In this document: positions 7,240 to 15,684 of the stretch, one piece after another
Numbering within the stretch: position 1 is the stretch's first letter
Layout of the letters: every line of letters begins with the position of its first letter
Source of the DNA: Novosphingobium sp.
Lineage (GTDB): Bacteria; Pseudomonadota; Alphaproteobacteria; Sphingomonadales; Sphingomonadaceae
Length of the DNA stretch: 64,000 nucleotides
Assembly: GCA_024236175.1 (NCBI GenBank)
Contig: JACKKY010000003.1
Location: 186,001 to 250,000 of the forward strand
Direction: 5' to 3'
Made by a program: the position numbers and the translations under genes
Notes under the pieces: model-generated
What the model was told of the DNA's origin: nothing
The model's input: only the letters and a program-made list of their open reading frames with translations
Database searches by the model: none

Positions 7240-9996
7240 TCAGGCGGCCTCGGCTTCCTCGGTCTCTTCCCTCGCGGCGGCCAGCAGGGCCTTTTCCAGC
7301 GTCTTGAGCCGGCTCGGCGAATCGATCTTTTCGCCGAGCAGGTCGGTCACGTAGAAGGTGTCGGCCGCCCGTTCGCCATAAGTCGTGATGTGGGCCGAAT
7401 GGACCATCAGCCGCGATTCGAAGAGCGTCCGCGCCAGCCGGTTGAGCAGGGCCGGGCGGTCCAGCGCGTTGACTTCGACGACTGTGAACCGGCTTGAGGC
7501 ATCGTTGTCGAAGATGACCCGCGGCCGCACGGTGAAAGCCTCGGTCCGCGGCCGCGCATGCGGCTTTGCGGCAAGCTGCGGGACCAGCTTGACGCGGTTG
7601 GCGAGCGCGTCGGCGATCGCGGTCTTGAGCCGCGCGAGCTGGTCCGTTTCCATGAAGGGGCGGCCCAGCGGGTCCTGGACGAGGAAGTTGTCGACCGCCA
7701 TGCCGTTCTTGGTCGTGTGGATGCGCGCGTCGATGATGTTGCCGCCGGCCAGATGGATGCCACCGGCAATCCGGTAGAACAGTCCAGGGTGGTCGGTCGC
7801 GATCACGGTGACCAGAGTTGCGCCCCGCGCCGGGTAATACTCGCAATGGATCGACAAGGCGTCCGAAAGGTCTTGCGCCGCTTCGAACTGCACGAGATTC
7901 AAGGCGATGACATCGTCCGATTCGGCGATCCAGTAAGCGTCGTTGAGCTGCTCGCCGACCTTCTCGACGAGGGCTTTCTTGCTGCCCAGGCGTTCCAGTA
8001 CGGCTTGCTTCTTTGCGGCGATGCGCTGGACGCGGCCATGCTGGACGTGACCGAGGCGCAACCGCTCCTCGGCCGCATCGTACAGCTCCTGCAGAAGCTG
8101 GCGCTTCCAGCTGTTCCAGGTGCCGGGCCCGACGGCGCGGATGTCGACGATGGTCAGCACGGTCAGCTGGCGCAGCCGATCGATGGACTGGACGATCTCG
8201 ACGAAATCGCTGATCGTCTTCCAGTCGGCGAGGTCGCGCTTGAACGCTGTCGCGCTCATGGTCAGGTGGCTGCGCACCAGCCAGCTGACAAGCTCCGTTT
8301 CTTCCTGGTCGAGGCCGAGCCGCGGACACAGCTTGAGTGCGATCTCGGCGCCCAGCACGGAATGGTCTCCGCCGCGTCCCTTGGCGATGTCGTGCAGCAG
8401 GACGGCGACGTAAAGCGCGCGCCGCGACCGGACCTTGTGCACGATCTCATGGGCGAGCGGGTGGTCCCCCTTCATCTCGCCCTTCTCGATGCGGGCAAGC
8501 AGGCCGATGGCCCGTATCGTGTGTTCGTCGACCGTATAGTGGTGATACATGTCGAACTGCATCTGGGCGTTGACGCGCGCGAAATCGGGTATGAAGCGGC
8601 CGAACACGCCGGCTTCGTTGAGCCAGCGCAGCACGGTTTCGGGATCGTTGCGGCTGGTCAGCAAGTCCATGAACATCGCGTTGGCGCGTGGGTCCTTGCG
8701 CACGTCTGCCTTGATCAGCTTCACGTCGCGCGAGATCAGGCGCATCGTTTCCGGGTGGACTTCCAGCCCTTCGCTGTCGGCAAGCACGAAGATCTCGAGC
8801 ATCCGGATCGGATCCTGCTCGAACCAGCTCTCGGAAGGCGCTTTGATCTTGCCTCCGAAGACGGTGTAGCCCTTGAGCTTGCGCGGTCTCGCGCGGAAGC
8901 CGGCCAGCAGTCCGCGGCGCGAGCCGCCGGCGAATTGCTCGTCGATCTGGGCCATGAAGACGCCCGTCAGGTTGCCGACGACCTTCGCCTGGAGGAAGAA
9001 GTACTGCATGAAGCGTTCGACCGCGCTCTTGCCCGGACGGTCCGAGAAATTCATGCGCGAGGCGACTTCGCGCTGCAGGTCGAAAGTCAGCCGGTCCTCT
9101 TCGCGGTTGGTGATCGTGTGCAGGTGGCAGCGCACGGCCCAGAAGAAATTCGCGGCCCGGCGGAACGACCGGAACTCGTCCTGGGTGAGCAGGCCGACGT
9201 CCACCAGTTCGGCGGCGCTGCGCACCTTGTGAATGTATTTGCCGATCCAGTAGAGCGTATGCAGGTCGCGCAGCCCGCCCTTGCCTTCCTTGACATTGGG
9301 CTCGACGACATAGCGGCTGTCGCCCAGACGCTTGTGCCGGTCGTTGCGCTCGGCAAGCTTTTCGGTGACGTACTGGCGCTCGGTCCCGGCAACGACGTCC
9401 TTCCAGAAGCGCTGGCGCGATTCCTCGTAGAGCGGCTGGTCGCCCCACACGTAGCGGCCTTCCAGCATCGCGGTGCGGATCGTCAGGTCGCTGCGGCACA
9501 TCCGCACCATGTCGTCGATCGAGCGGCTCGAATGGCCGACCTTGAGGCTCAGGTCCCACAGGAAGTAGAGGATCGCCTCGATGACCTGTTCGCACCAGGG
9601 CGTCTGCTTTATCGGGGTGAGGAAGGCTACGTCGACGTCCGAATGGGGGGCCATCTCGCCCCGGCCGTATCCGCCGACGGCCACAACCGTCAGCCGCTCG
9701 CCGGCCGAACGGTTGCTGGCGCGGTAGAGGTCGGTGATGACGTGATCGTGGATGATCCTGATCAGCTGGTCGATCAGGAAAGCCTGGGCCCGGGCGATCT
9801 CGTGGCCGGCGTAAGGCTTCTCCGAAAGGCGGCGCGCGATTTCGGCGCGGCCATCGTCCAGCGTCTTCCGCAGGACCTCGACAATGGCCTGGCGGCCCTT
9901 TGTCGCACCCTCTTCCTTGACGATACCGGCAATTGTTTCGGTAAGCGCGCGACGGTCGATGACTGCGCGTTGATTGGGAATTCTGATTGCGCTCAT
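7240..9996 (-). CDS. glnD: Bifunctional [protein-PII] uridylyltransferase/uridylyl-removing enzyme
   Basis: The 918-residue nitrogen sensor that uridylylates PII when glutamine is low and removes UMP when it is high. Domains in order: nucleotidyltransferase with GGYGRGE and SDVD (residues 108-122); HD hydrolase domain with VLLHDIAKGRGGDHS near residue 535; and two C-terminal ACT domains (about 735-810 and 850-918) that bind glutamine. Its ATG overlaps the stop of the upstream acyl-CoA ligase as ATGA, so it is probably translated by coupling to that gene, an unusual partner. Confidence 0.96.
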   Translation of the reverse strand: MSAIRIPNQRAVIDRRALTETIAGIVKEEGATKGRQAIVEVLRKTLDDGRAEIARRLSEKPYAGHEIARAQAFLIDQLIRIIHDHVITDLYRASNRSAGERLTVVAVGGYGRGEMAPHSDVDVAFLTPIKQTPWCEQVIEAILYFLWDLSLKVGHSSRSIDDMVRMCRSDLTIRTAMLEGRYVWGDQPLYEESRQRFWKDVVAGTERQYVTEKLAERNDRHKRLGDSRYVVEPNVKEGKGGLRDLHTLYWIGKYIHKVRSAAELVDVGLLTQDEFRSFRRAANFFWAVRCHLHTITNREEDRLTFDLQREVASRMNFSDRPGKSAVERFMQYFFLQAKVVGNLTGVFMAQIDEQFAGGSRRGLLAGFRARPRKLKGYTVFGGKIKAPSESWFEQDPIRMLEIFVLADSEGLEVHPETMRLISRDVKLIKADVRKDPRANAMFMDLLTSRNDPETVLRWLNEAGVFGRFIPDFARVNAQMQFDMYHHYTVDEHTIRAIGLLARIEKGEMKGDHPLAHEIVHKVRSRRALYVAVLLHDIAKGRGGDHSVLGAEIALKLCPRLGLDQEETELVSWLVRSHLTMSATAFKRDLADWKTISDFVEIVQSIDRLRQLTVLTIVDIRAVGPGTWNSWKRQLLQELYDAAEERLRLGHVQHGRVQRIAAKKQAVLERLGSKKALVEKVGEQLNDAYWIAESDDVIALNLVQFEAAQDLSDALSIHCEYYPARGATLVTVIATDHPGLFYRIAGGIHLAGGNIIDARIHTTKNGMAVDNFLVQDPLGRPFMETDQLARLKTAIADALANRVKLVPQLAAKPHARPRTEAFTVRPRVIFDNDASSRFTVVEVNALDRPALLNRLARTLFESRLMVHSAHITTYGERAADTFYVTDLLGEKIDSPSRLKTLEKALLAAAREETEEAEAA

Positions 9997-11693
9997 GCGG
10001 CGCTTCTAGCGTCTTCCCAATTCTCCGAATAGCGTGCTTTGAGCGCAAGCTTGTCGATTTTTTGCGTTCCGAGGCGGGGAAGGGGCTGTTTCTCTTCCCA
10101 GAAATGTACTGGAATCTTGTAGTTAGCAAGGTTCTGCTTGAGGTATTGACGAAGCTCGTCGTCGCCTATCGCAGAACCGGATACGGTTCGATATGCAGCG
10201 ACGGGCACTTCCCCGTAGCGTTGATCGGGCAGCCCGAACACGCTTGCCTCGGCGATGTCCGGGTGGTCGTACATCACGCGTTCGACTTCGGCGCAGGAGA
10301 TGTTCTCGCCGCCGCGGACGATGATGTCCTTCTTGCGGTCGACAATGAACAGGAAACCATCCTCGTCGAGATAGCCGATGTCGCCAGTCAGGAAGAACCC
10401 GTCGGGACGGAAGGCCGCTTTCGTTGCCTCCGGGTCCCGCCAGTAGCCCAGGCTGTTGCAGACAGAACGGATCGCGACTTCCCCGGTCGTGCCAGCCGGA
10501 AGGGCTTCGCCTTCGGGGCTGAAGATCGCGACGTCCACAAGCGGCGGGCTTGCCGGGCCGGTGCTGAGCGGCTTGGCCAGGTAGTGCTCGCTGACATTGG
10601 TGCAGCCGACGCAGTTCGTTTCGGTCAGGCCGTAGCCGAGCATCTGGACCGTCTCGGGAAAGGTCTCGTCGATGTGACGGACGTGATCGACGGGACGCGC
10701 AGCGCCGCCTGCCGCGAAGCTTTCGCAGCTCGAAAGGTCGAAGCAGTCGCGGTCGGGGTGAGTGGCGATCTCGTAACTCATCAGCGGAACGCCGACGAAG
10801 AAGGTGATGCGCTCGCGCTCGATCAGCCGCATCGCTTCCCGGGCGTCCCACTTTGGCATGATCACCAGGCGCCGTCCCTGGAAGAAGCTGAGCAGCAGCA
10901 CCGCCACTTCGCCGATCACATGGAACAGGGGGACGGAAAGCAGCGCCGACTGCGACTGGGCCGGCGGGACACCGGCGTCGGTGCGGCAGATCGAAAGGGC
11001 GTGGTTCTTCACCGCGAAATTCATCGCCGCATGAACGATTGCACGATGATCCGAACAGGCGGCCTTGGAACGTCCCGTCGAACCGGACGTGAACAGGATG
11101 GTTGCCAGATCCTCGCCGGTGATTTCCGGAAGGCTCGCCTGCGTGCCCGGGTCCGTGAGGATCGCCGACAGTCCCTGGTCCGGACCGCCGTCAGTGAACG
11201 CAACGATCTCGGCCGCGTTGTGCAGCGGGGCCAGCCGTGCCGCCCGCTCCTCGTCGGCCAGCACGATGGCGCAATCGGCAAGCTCGATGCCTTCGGCGAG
11301 CTCCTCGCCGGTCCACCACGCGTTGAGCAGCGTGGCGCAGCCGCCCGCCATCAGCGTCGCCATGTAGGCGATCACCCAGTTCGCGGAATTGCTGGCGGCG
11401 ATGCCGACCCGGTCGCCGGGCCGGATGCCGTGGCGTTCCGTCAGCCCGTGGGCCCCGCGGCAGGCGAGTTCGTAGGCCAGCCCGTATGTCAGAGTGATAT
11501 CGCCGTCGACAAGGAAGGGTTTGTCGCGATGCAGCGCGCAATATTGCTCGAACAGGGCGGCAAGGGACTGCGGCGCATGCTTGAACACGGGCAACTCGAC
11601 CCCGCTGCGCTCGAGCGTTCCCTTTTCGAATATGGATCGGTGGGCAGTCAGGCGCTCGATTATCGCCATCAGCTCCACATCGACATTGCTCAC
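9993..11693 (-). CDS. AMP-dependent acyl-CoA synthetase/ligase
   Basis: A 566-residue ANL-superfamily enzyme that activates a carboxylic acid to its acyl-CoA through an acyl-AMP. The phosphate-binding loop FTSGSTGRSK lies at residues 201-210, the hinge and adenylate motifs appear as LTGDIGYLDEDGFLFIVDRKKD, and the catalytic lysine is in GTQKIDK near the C-terminus. Substrate unknown; the sequence looks like the class I acyl-CoA synthetases of fatty or cyclic acid catabolism. It shares a four-base ATGA overlap with glnD downstream. Confidence 0.9.
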   Translation of the reverse strand: MSNVDVELMAIIERLTAHRSIFEKGTLERSGVELPVFKHAPQSLAALFEQYCALHRDKPFLVDGDITLTYGLAYELACRGAHGLTERHGIRPGDRVGIAASNSANWVIAYMATLMAGGCATLLNAWWTGEELAEGIELADCAIVLADEERAARLAPLHNAAEIVAFTDGGPDQGLSAILTDPGTQASLPEITGEDLATILFTSGSTGRSKAACSDHRAIVHAAMNFAVKNHALSICRTDAGVPPAQSQSALLSVPLFHVIGEVAVLLLSFFQGRRLVIMPKWDAREAMRLIERERITFFVGVPLMSYEIATHPDRDCFDLSSCESFAAGGAARPVDHVRHIDETFPETVQMLGYGLTETNCVGCTNVSEHYLAKPLSTGPASPPLVDVAIFSPEGEALPAGTTGEVAIRSVCNSLGYWRDPEATKAAFRPDGFFLTGDIGYLDEDGFLFIVDRKKDIIVRGGENISCAEVERVMYDHPDIAEASVFGLPDQRYGEVPVAAYRTVSGSAIGDDELRQYLKQNLANYKIPVHFWEEKQPLPRLGTQKIDKLALKARYSENWEDARSAA

Positions 11694-11817
11694 TATCCGC
11701 GACCCCTATCCCGTACGTCCCCGGCGCGAAAAGCCGGGTGACAGCCCGGCTCCTGCTGTGCCAGAAGGCCCCGCAGCAACGCGCCGTTTCCTCTATTAAT
11801 GCGAAGGGGTTAAGTAA

Positions 11818-12699
11818 TTGCTGCTACACACGATCGCGGCTGCCGCAAGCGGTGCACCTGTCGAATGGGCGGCATTGGGGCTTACACCGGGGATCGACCT
11901 CGGTTTTTTCACCCTGCGCTGGTACTCCCTGGCATATCTGGCCGGGATCGTTTTGGGTTACTGGCACCTAACAAGAATGGTTAAGGCGCCCGGTGCGCCG
12001 CTTGCCCAGCGCCATGCCGATGACCTGTTTTTCTACTGTACTCTGGGCATCATCCTGGGCGGCAGGCTCGGATATGCGACATTCTACACGGGCGGAGACA
12101 CCGGAACGCCGAGCCTGTGGGCCCATCCCGGCGAACTCCTGTCGCTGTGGCACGGCGGGATGAGCTTCCATGGCGGCGTGATCGGCGTACTGATCGCCAT
12201 CGCCTGGGTGACATGGCGCGGCGGGCTCAATTTCCTGCGGATCGCCGATTATATCGCCACTTGCGTGCCGTTCGGCATGCTGTTCGGCAGGCTCGCCAAT
12301 TTCGTCAACGGCGAGCTGTGGGGACGCGAGACCGACGTGCCCTGGGCGATGATCTTTCCCGACGACCCGACCGGGCTGGCGCGCCATCCCAGCCAGCTTT
12401 ACGAGGCCGGGCTGGAGGGCGCGGCGATGATCGTCATCATGCTGCTGCTGTTCTGGAAGACGCGGGCCCGTTTCCGGCCAGGCCTGCTGGCCGGCGTGTT
12501 TGCCCTTGGCATCGCGCTGGCGCGCTTCGTCGTGGAATTCTTCCGCGAGCCGGATGCGCAGCTTGCGGAATTCGCGGCGAGTACCGGGCTTTCGATGGGC
12601 CAGTGGCTCACCGTCCCGCTGATGGCCGTCGGACTGTTCTTCGTCGTGCGCGCGATGATGCGTCCGCCGCTCGGAAGTGGTAGACCAGCCACCGCATGA
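11818..12699 (+). CDS. lgt: Phosphatidylglycerol:prolipoprotein diacylglyceryl transferase
   Basis: Inner-membrane enzyme that attaches diacylglycerol to the lipobox cysteine of prolipoproteins, the first step of lipoprotein maturation. The 293-residue polytopic protein has the Lgt signature GRLANFVNGELWGRETDVPW near residue 160 and the HGGMSFHGG segment before it. The start is a TTG at 11818, with GAAGGGG upstream; no ATG fits better. The gene ends in an ATGA overlap with the following methyltransferase. Confidence 0.95.
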   Translation: MLLHTIAAAASGAPVEWAALGLTPGIDLGFFTLRWYSLAYLAGIVLGYWHLTRMVKAPGAPLAQRHADDLFFYCTLGIILGGRLGYATFYTGGDTGTPSLWAHPGELLSLWHGGMSFHGGVIGVLIAIAWVTWRGGLNFLRIADYIATCVPFGMLFGRLANFVNGELWGRETDVPWAMIFPDDPTGLARHPSQLYEAGLEGAAMIVIMLLLFWKTRARFRPGLLAGVFALGIALARFVVEFFREPDAQLAEFAASTGLSMGQWLTVPLMAVGLFFVVRAMMRPPLGSGRPATA

Positions 12700-13760
12700 A
12701 TGAAGCAACGGAGCATGCCGAACCGCTTTCGGCGATCTTCCAGAGACTTATCGCCAATACCGGGCCGATAAGCCTGATGCATTTCATGGGCGAGGCAAAC
12801 GCCCGCTATTACAATTCCCGCGATCCGTTCGGCGATCAGGGGGATTTCATCACCGCGCCGGAAATCAGCCAGATGTTCGGCGAACTCATCGGGCTGTGGC
12901 TGGCGGACGTGTGGATCCGCGCGGGTCGCGAGGAGCCGGTGCACTACGTCGAGCTCGGACCCGGGCGCGGAACGCTGGCGCGCGACGCGCTTCGCGCTGC
13001 AAAACGCTATGGCCTCGCCCCGCGCGTGCATTTCGTGGAAAGCTCCACCGCGCTCAAGGACATCCAGCTCGCGGCGGTGCCGGAGGCCTTCTGGCACAAC
13101 GATCTTTCTACCATTCCGCCCTACGGGCCGATCCTGCTCGTCGCCAACGAGTTCCTCGACGCCCTGCCGGTGCGCCAGCTGGTGATGACCGGGGAAGGCT
13201 GGCGCGAATGCATGGTCGGCTGCGACCGGGATGGCCGTTTTGTCACCGTGGCCGGCCGGCAGCCGATGGATGCCGCCATTCCGGAAGCGCGGCGCAGCGC
13301 GCCGGTGGGCACCGTGCTGGAGACGTGCCCGGGCGCGGCATCGATCGTCTACGAAGTCGCCGGGCGCCTGGTCGATCAGGGCGGGGCGGCGCTGTTCATC
13401 GACTACGGGCACGAAGAACCGCGCAACGGCTCGACTCTCCAGGCGGTGCGCGAACACCGAAAGGTCGATCCCTTCGCCATGCCGGGCGAGGCGGACCTTA
13501 CCGCCCATGTCGATTTCTCCGCGCTGGTCCCGATCGCCCGGTCGCGCGGCTGCAAATGGCTCGGCACGGTCACGCAGGGCCGCTGGCTGCGCCAGCTCGG
13601 CATCGAGACCCGTGCCGACAATCTCGCGGCCTTCGCGCCCGAGCATGCCGCCGCGGTCCATTCGGCCAAGGATCGGCTGATCGGCGAAGGCCAGATGGGG
13701 GCGCTGTTCAAGGTCATGGGCCTTGCCGCGCCGGAGTGGCCCGATGGCGTGGGATTCTAG
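12696..13760 (+). CDS. MidA/NDUFAF7-like SAM-dependent methyltransferase
   Basis: A 354-residue class I methyltransferase of the former DUF185 family. In mitochondria the homologue NDUFAF7 methylates an arginine of complex I; bacterial roles are less certain. Visible features are the N-terminal GDFITAPEISQMFGE and the SAM-binding ELGPGRGTLARD near residue 90, with ANEFLDALPV further on. lgt followed by this family is a frequent alphaproteobacterial order. The stop overlaps the stop of the convergent nucleotidase gene by four bases. Confidence 0.88.
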   Translation: MNEATEHAEPLSAIFQRLIANTGPISLMHFMGEANARYYNSRDPFGDQGDFITAPEISQMFGELIGLWLADVWIRAGREEPVHYVELGPGRGTLARDALRAAKRYGLAPRVHFVESSTALKDIQLAAVPEAFWHNDLSTIPPYGPILLVANEFLDALPVRQLVMTGEGWRECMVGCDRDGRFVTVAGRQPMDAAIPEARRSAPVGTVLETCPGAASIVYEVAGRLVDQGGAALFIDYGHEEPRNGSTLQAVREHRKVDPFAMPGEADLTAHVDFSALVPIARSRGCKWLGTVTQGRWLRQLGIETRADNLAAFAPEHAAAVHSAKDRLIGEGQMGALFKVMGLAAPEWPDGVGF

Positions 13761-15544
13761 CGGTAATTCGTTCCCGGCGGCCTTGTCGAGCGAACCGGGT
13801 TGAGGTCCGGCCGGGCATCGATGTAGCGCCTTTCCGTGGGCGGTACGCGTGCCGGTTCGGGTTTCAGCCAGGCTTCCAGCGCCGCGATGTCGCTCATCCC
13901 CACCGTCCGGTTCAGGCCTTCCGCGAAGCCGGAGAAGGTGTCCCCGCCATTGGACAGGAAGTTATTGACGGTGACCCGGTAGGTCTTCGCCGGATCGATA
14001 GGCTCGCCGTCCAGCGTCATCGCGACGATGCGATCGCCGACAGGCCGGCTGCGATCATAGGTGAATGAAAACCCGGCCGAAGGCGCGAGGATCTGTTCCG
14101 GCCCCTCGGCATCGAAGCCTTCTTCCAGCACCGCCTTGATCTGCGCGCCGGTGTAGCTGAGCGTCATCAGGTCGTTGTTGAAGGGCTGCACGGCGTAGAT
14201 GTCGCCGAAGGTCACGCTGCCGTCGGCGGATGGATGGAGCGAACGGCGAATTCCAAAAGGATTGGTGAAGGCGATCTGCGCACCGGCGGTCTTCGTCGCG
14301 GCCAGCTGGGCATCGGCGATGAGGTTGCCGAGCGGCCCGCCGGTGTTCTGCAACTCGCCCGTCGCTTTGTCCGCGCCCGCGCCGAGCTGGCCGACCTTGC
14401 GCAGCGAATAGTCCTTCGCCGCATCGACATAGCGCGCGACGTAGGCGGCGACGTCGGGGCGCGGCTCGAAATGGGGATAGGCCTCGTCCACATCGACCGG
14501 GCCGCGTCCGGCGACATAGGGCTCGGACTGGACGATCAGGTTATGCGCCCGCTTGGCGACGACCCGGTCGGTCGCCGGATCGATCTGAAGGGTTATGTCC
14601 GTCACCATCTCTCCCCACAGCCCGGCGCTGGTCAGCAGGAACGGCTTGTCCGGGTTGTAGCGCGCGTAGTCGCAGACATAGGCCCAGTGCGTATGGCCGG
14701 AGACGACCACGTCCACGCGCGGGTCGAGCCGGTCGAGGATCGGGCGGATGTCCGCGCTGAGGCCCTCGCAGCCGTCGGGGTCGGGAATGCCGGCGGTGCG
14801 TCCGCCCTGGTGGATCAGCAGGACGATCGCGTCCGCCCCCTGCGCCTTGAGTTCGGGGACCAGGGCGTTCGCCGTATCGGCCTCGTCCGCGAAGGTGATG
14901 TCCTTCACGGCATCGGGCGGAGCCAGCGGTCCGGTGCCGTGCAGGGTCATGCCGATCAGCCCGATCGTCACCTCGCGCTCGCCCGTGCCGAAGCTGCGGA
15001 TCGCCGTCGCCGGAAACAGGGTGCTGCCGTCCTTGAGGATCACATTGGCGGCAAGGAAGGGGAAGGCGGCGCCCTTGAACTGCTCGACCTGGCAGGGTTC
15101 GCGCGGGGTGAACTGCTCGCAGCCGCCGGCCAGCTTCCGCCTGAGTTCTTCCAGCCCGCTGTCGAATTCGTGGTTGCCGACCGCGTTGTAGTCTAGCCCG
15201 ATGCGGTTCATGACCCCGATCGTCGGCTCGTCGAGGAACAGCGAGGAGGTGATCGGCGAGGCGCCGACAAGGTCGCCGGCCGAAACGGTCAGGTGGTGGG
15301 CGTATTCGTCACGGACCGAATCGATCGCGCTCGCCAGCCAGGCCGCGCCGCCTGCGGGAAGGCCGAGGACGTCGCCTTTGCCGTCCGGTAGCAGGGCCGA
15401 CTGCCGTGGCGGCTCCAGGTTTCCGTGGAAGTCGTTGATGGCGATGATGCCGACGGTAACCGGCTCTGCCGGCTGTCGCGTCGCCATCGGCGCGGCGCAG
15501 GCGGACAGCGCCAGGGTCAGGAGAAGGAGGGAAAGACGTTTCAT
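13757..15544 (-). CDS. 5'-nucleotidase/metallophosphatase family lipoprotein
   Basis: A 595-residue exported UshA/YfkN-type phosphoesterase that would release phosphate from nucleotides or related esters outside the inner membrane. The N-terminus MKRLSLLLLTLALSAC is a lipoprotein signal with the cysteine at residue 16. Metal ligands appear as NDFHGN (D38, H40), GDLVGASP, NHEFDSG and GHTHW. The C-terminal 5'-nucleotidase domain includes NTGGPLGNLIADA and NPFGIRRSL. The start at 15542-15544 is chosen because it gives the signal peptide. Confidence 0.92.
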   Translation of the reverse strand: MKRLSLLLLTLALSACAAPMATRQPAEPVTVGIIAINDFHGNLEPPRQSALLPDGKGDVLGLPAGGAAWLASAIDSVRDEYAHHLTVSAGDLVGASPITSSLFLDEPTIGVMNRIGLDYNAVGNHEFDSGLEELRRKLAGGCEQFTPREPCQVEQFKGAAFPFLAANVILKDGSTLFPATAIRSFGTGEREVTIGLIGMTLHGTGPLAPPDAVKDITFADEADTANALVPELKAQGADAIVLLIHQGGRTAGIPDPDGCEGLSADIRPILDRLDPRVDVVVSGHTHWAYVCDYARYNPDKPFLLTSAGLWGEMVTDITLQIDPATDRVVAKRAHNLIVQSEPYVAGRGPVDVDEAYPHFEPRPDVAAYVARYVDAAKDYSLRKVGQLGAGADKATGELQNTGGPLGNLIADAQLAATKTAGAQIAFTNPFGIRRSLHPSADGSVTFGDIYAVQPFNNDLMTLSYTGAQIKAVLEEGFDAEGPEQILAPSAGFSFTYDRSRPVGDRIVAMTLDGEPIDPAKTYRVTVNNFLSNGGDTFSGFAEGLNRTVGMSDIAALEAWLKPEPARVPPTERRYIDARPDLNPVRSTRPPGTNYR

Positions 15545-15684
15545 GGCGTCACCGGCATAGCATCGGAAAATTGCGGAACGGAGACTTAGCCCCAGCGGCA
15601 AAGTGGGGCTAAGCCGCATTGCAGTCCGGGCGCAAGCGTGCAGGATGGCATTGCGAAGAAAAACCGCCGGGGAGAACCGCCGCC

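Noticed and set aside
7558..10032. An 824-codon plus-strand frame opposite glnD
   Set aside because: Antisense shadow; glnD carries all family motifs.
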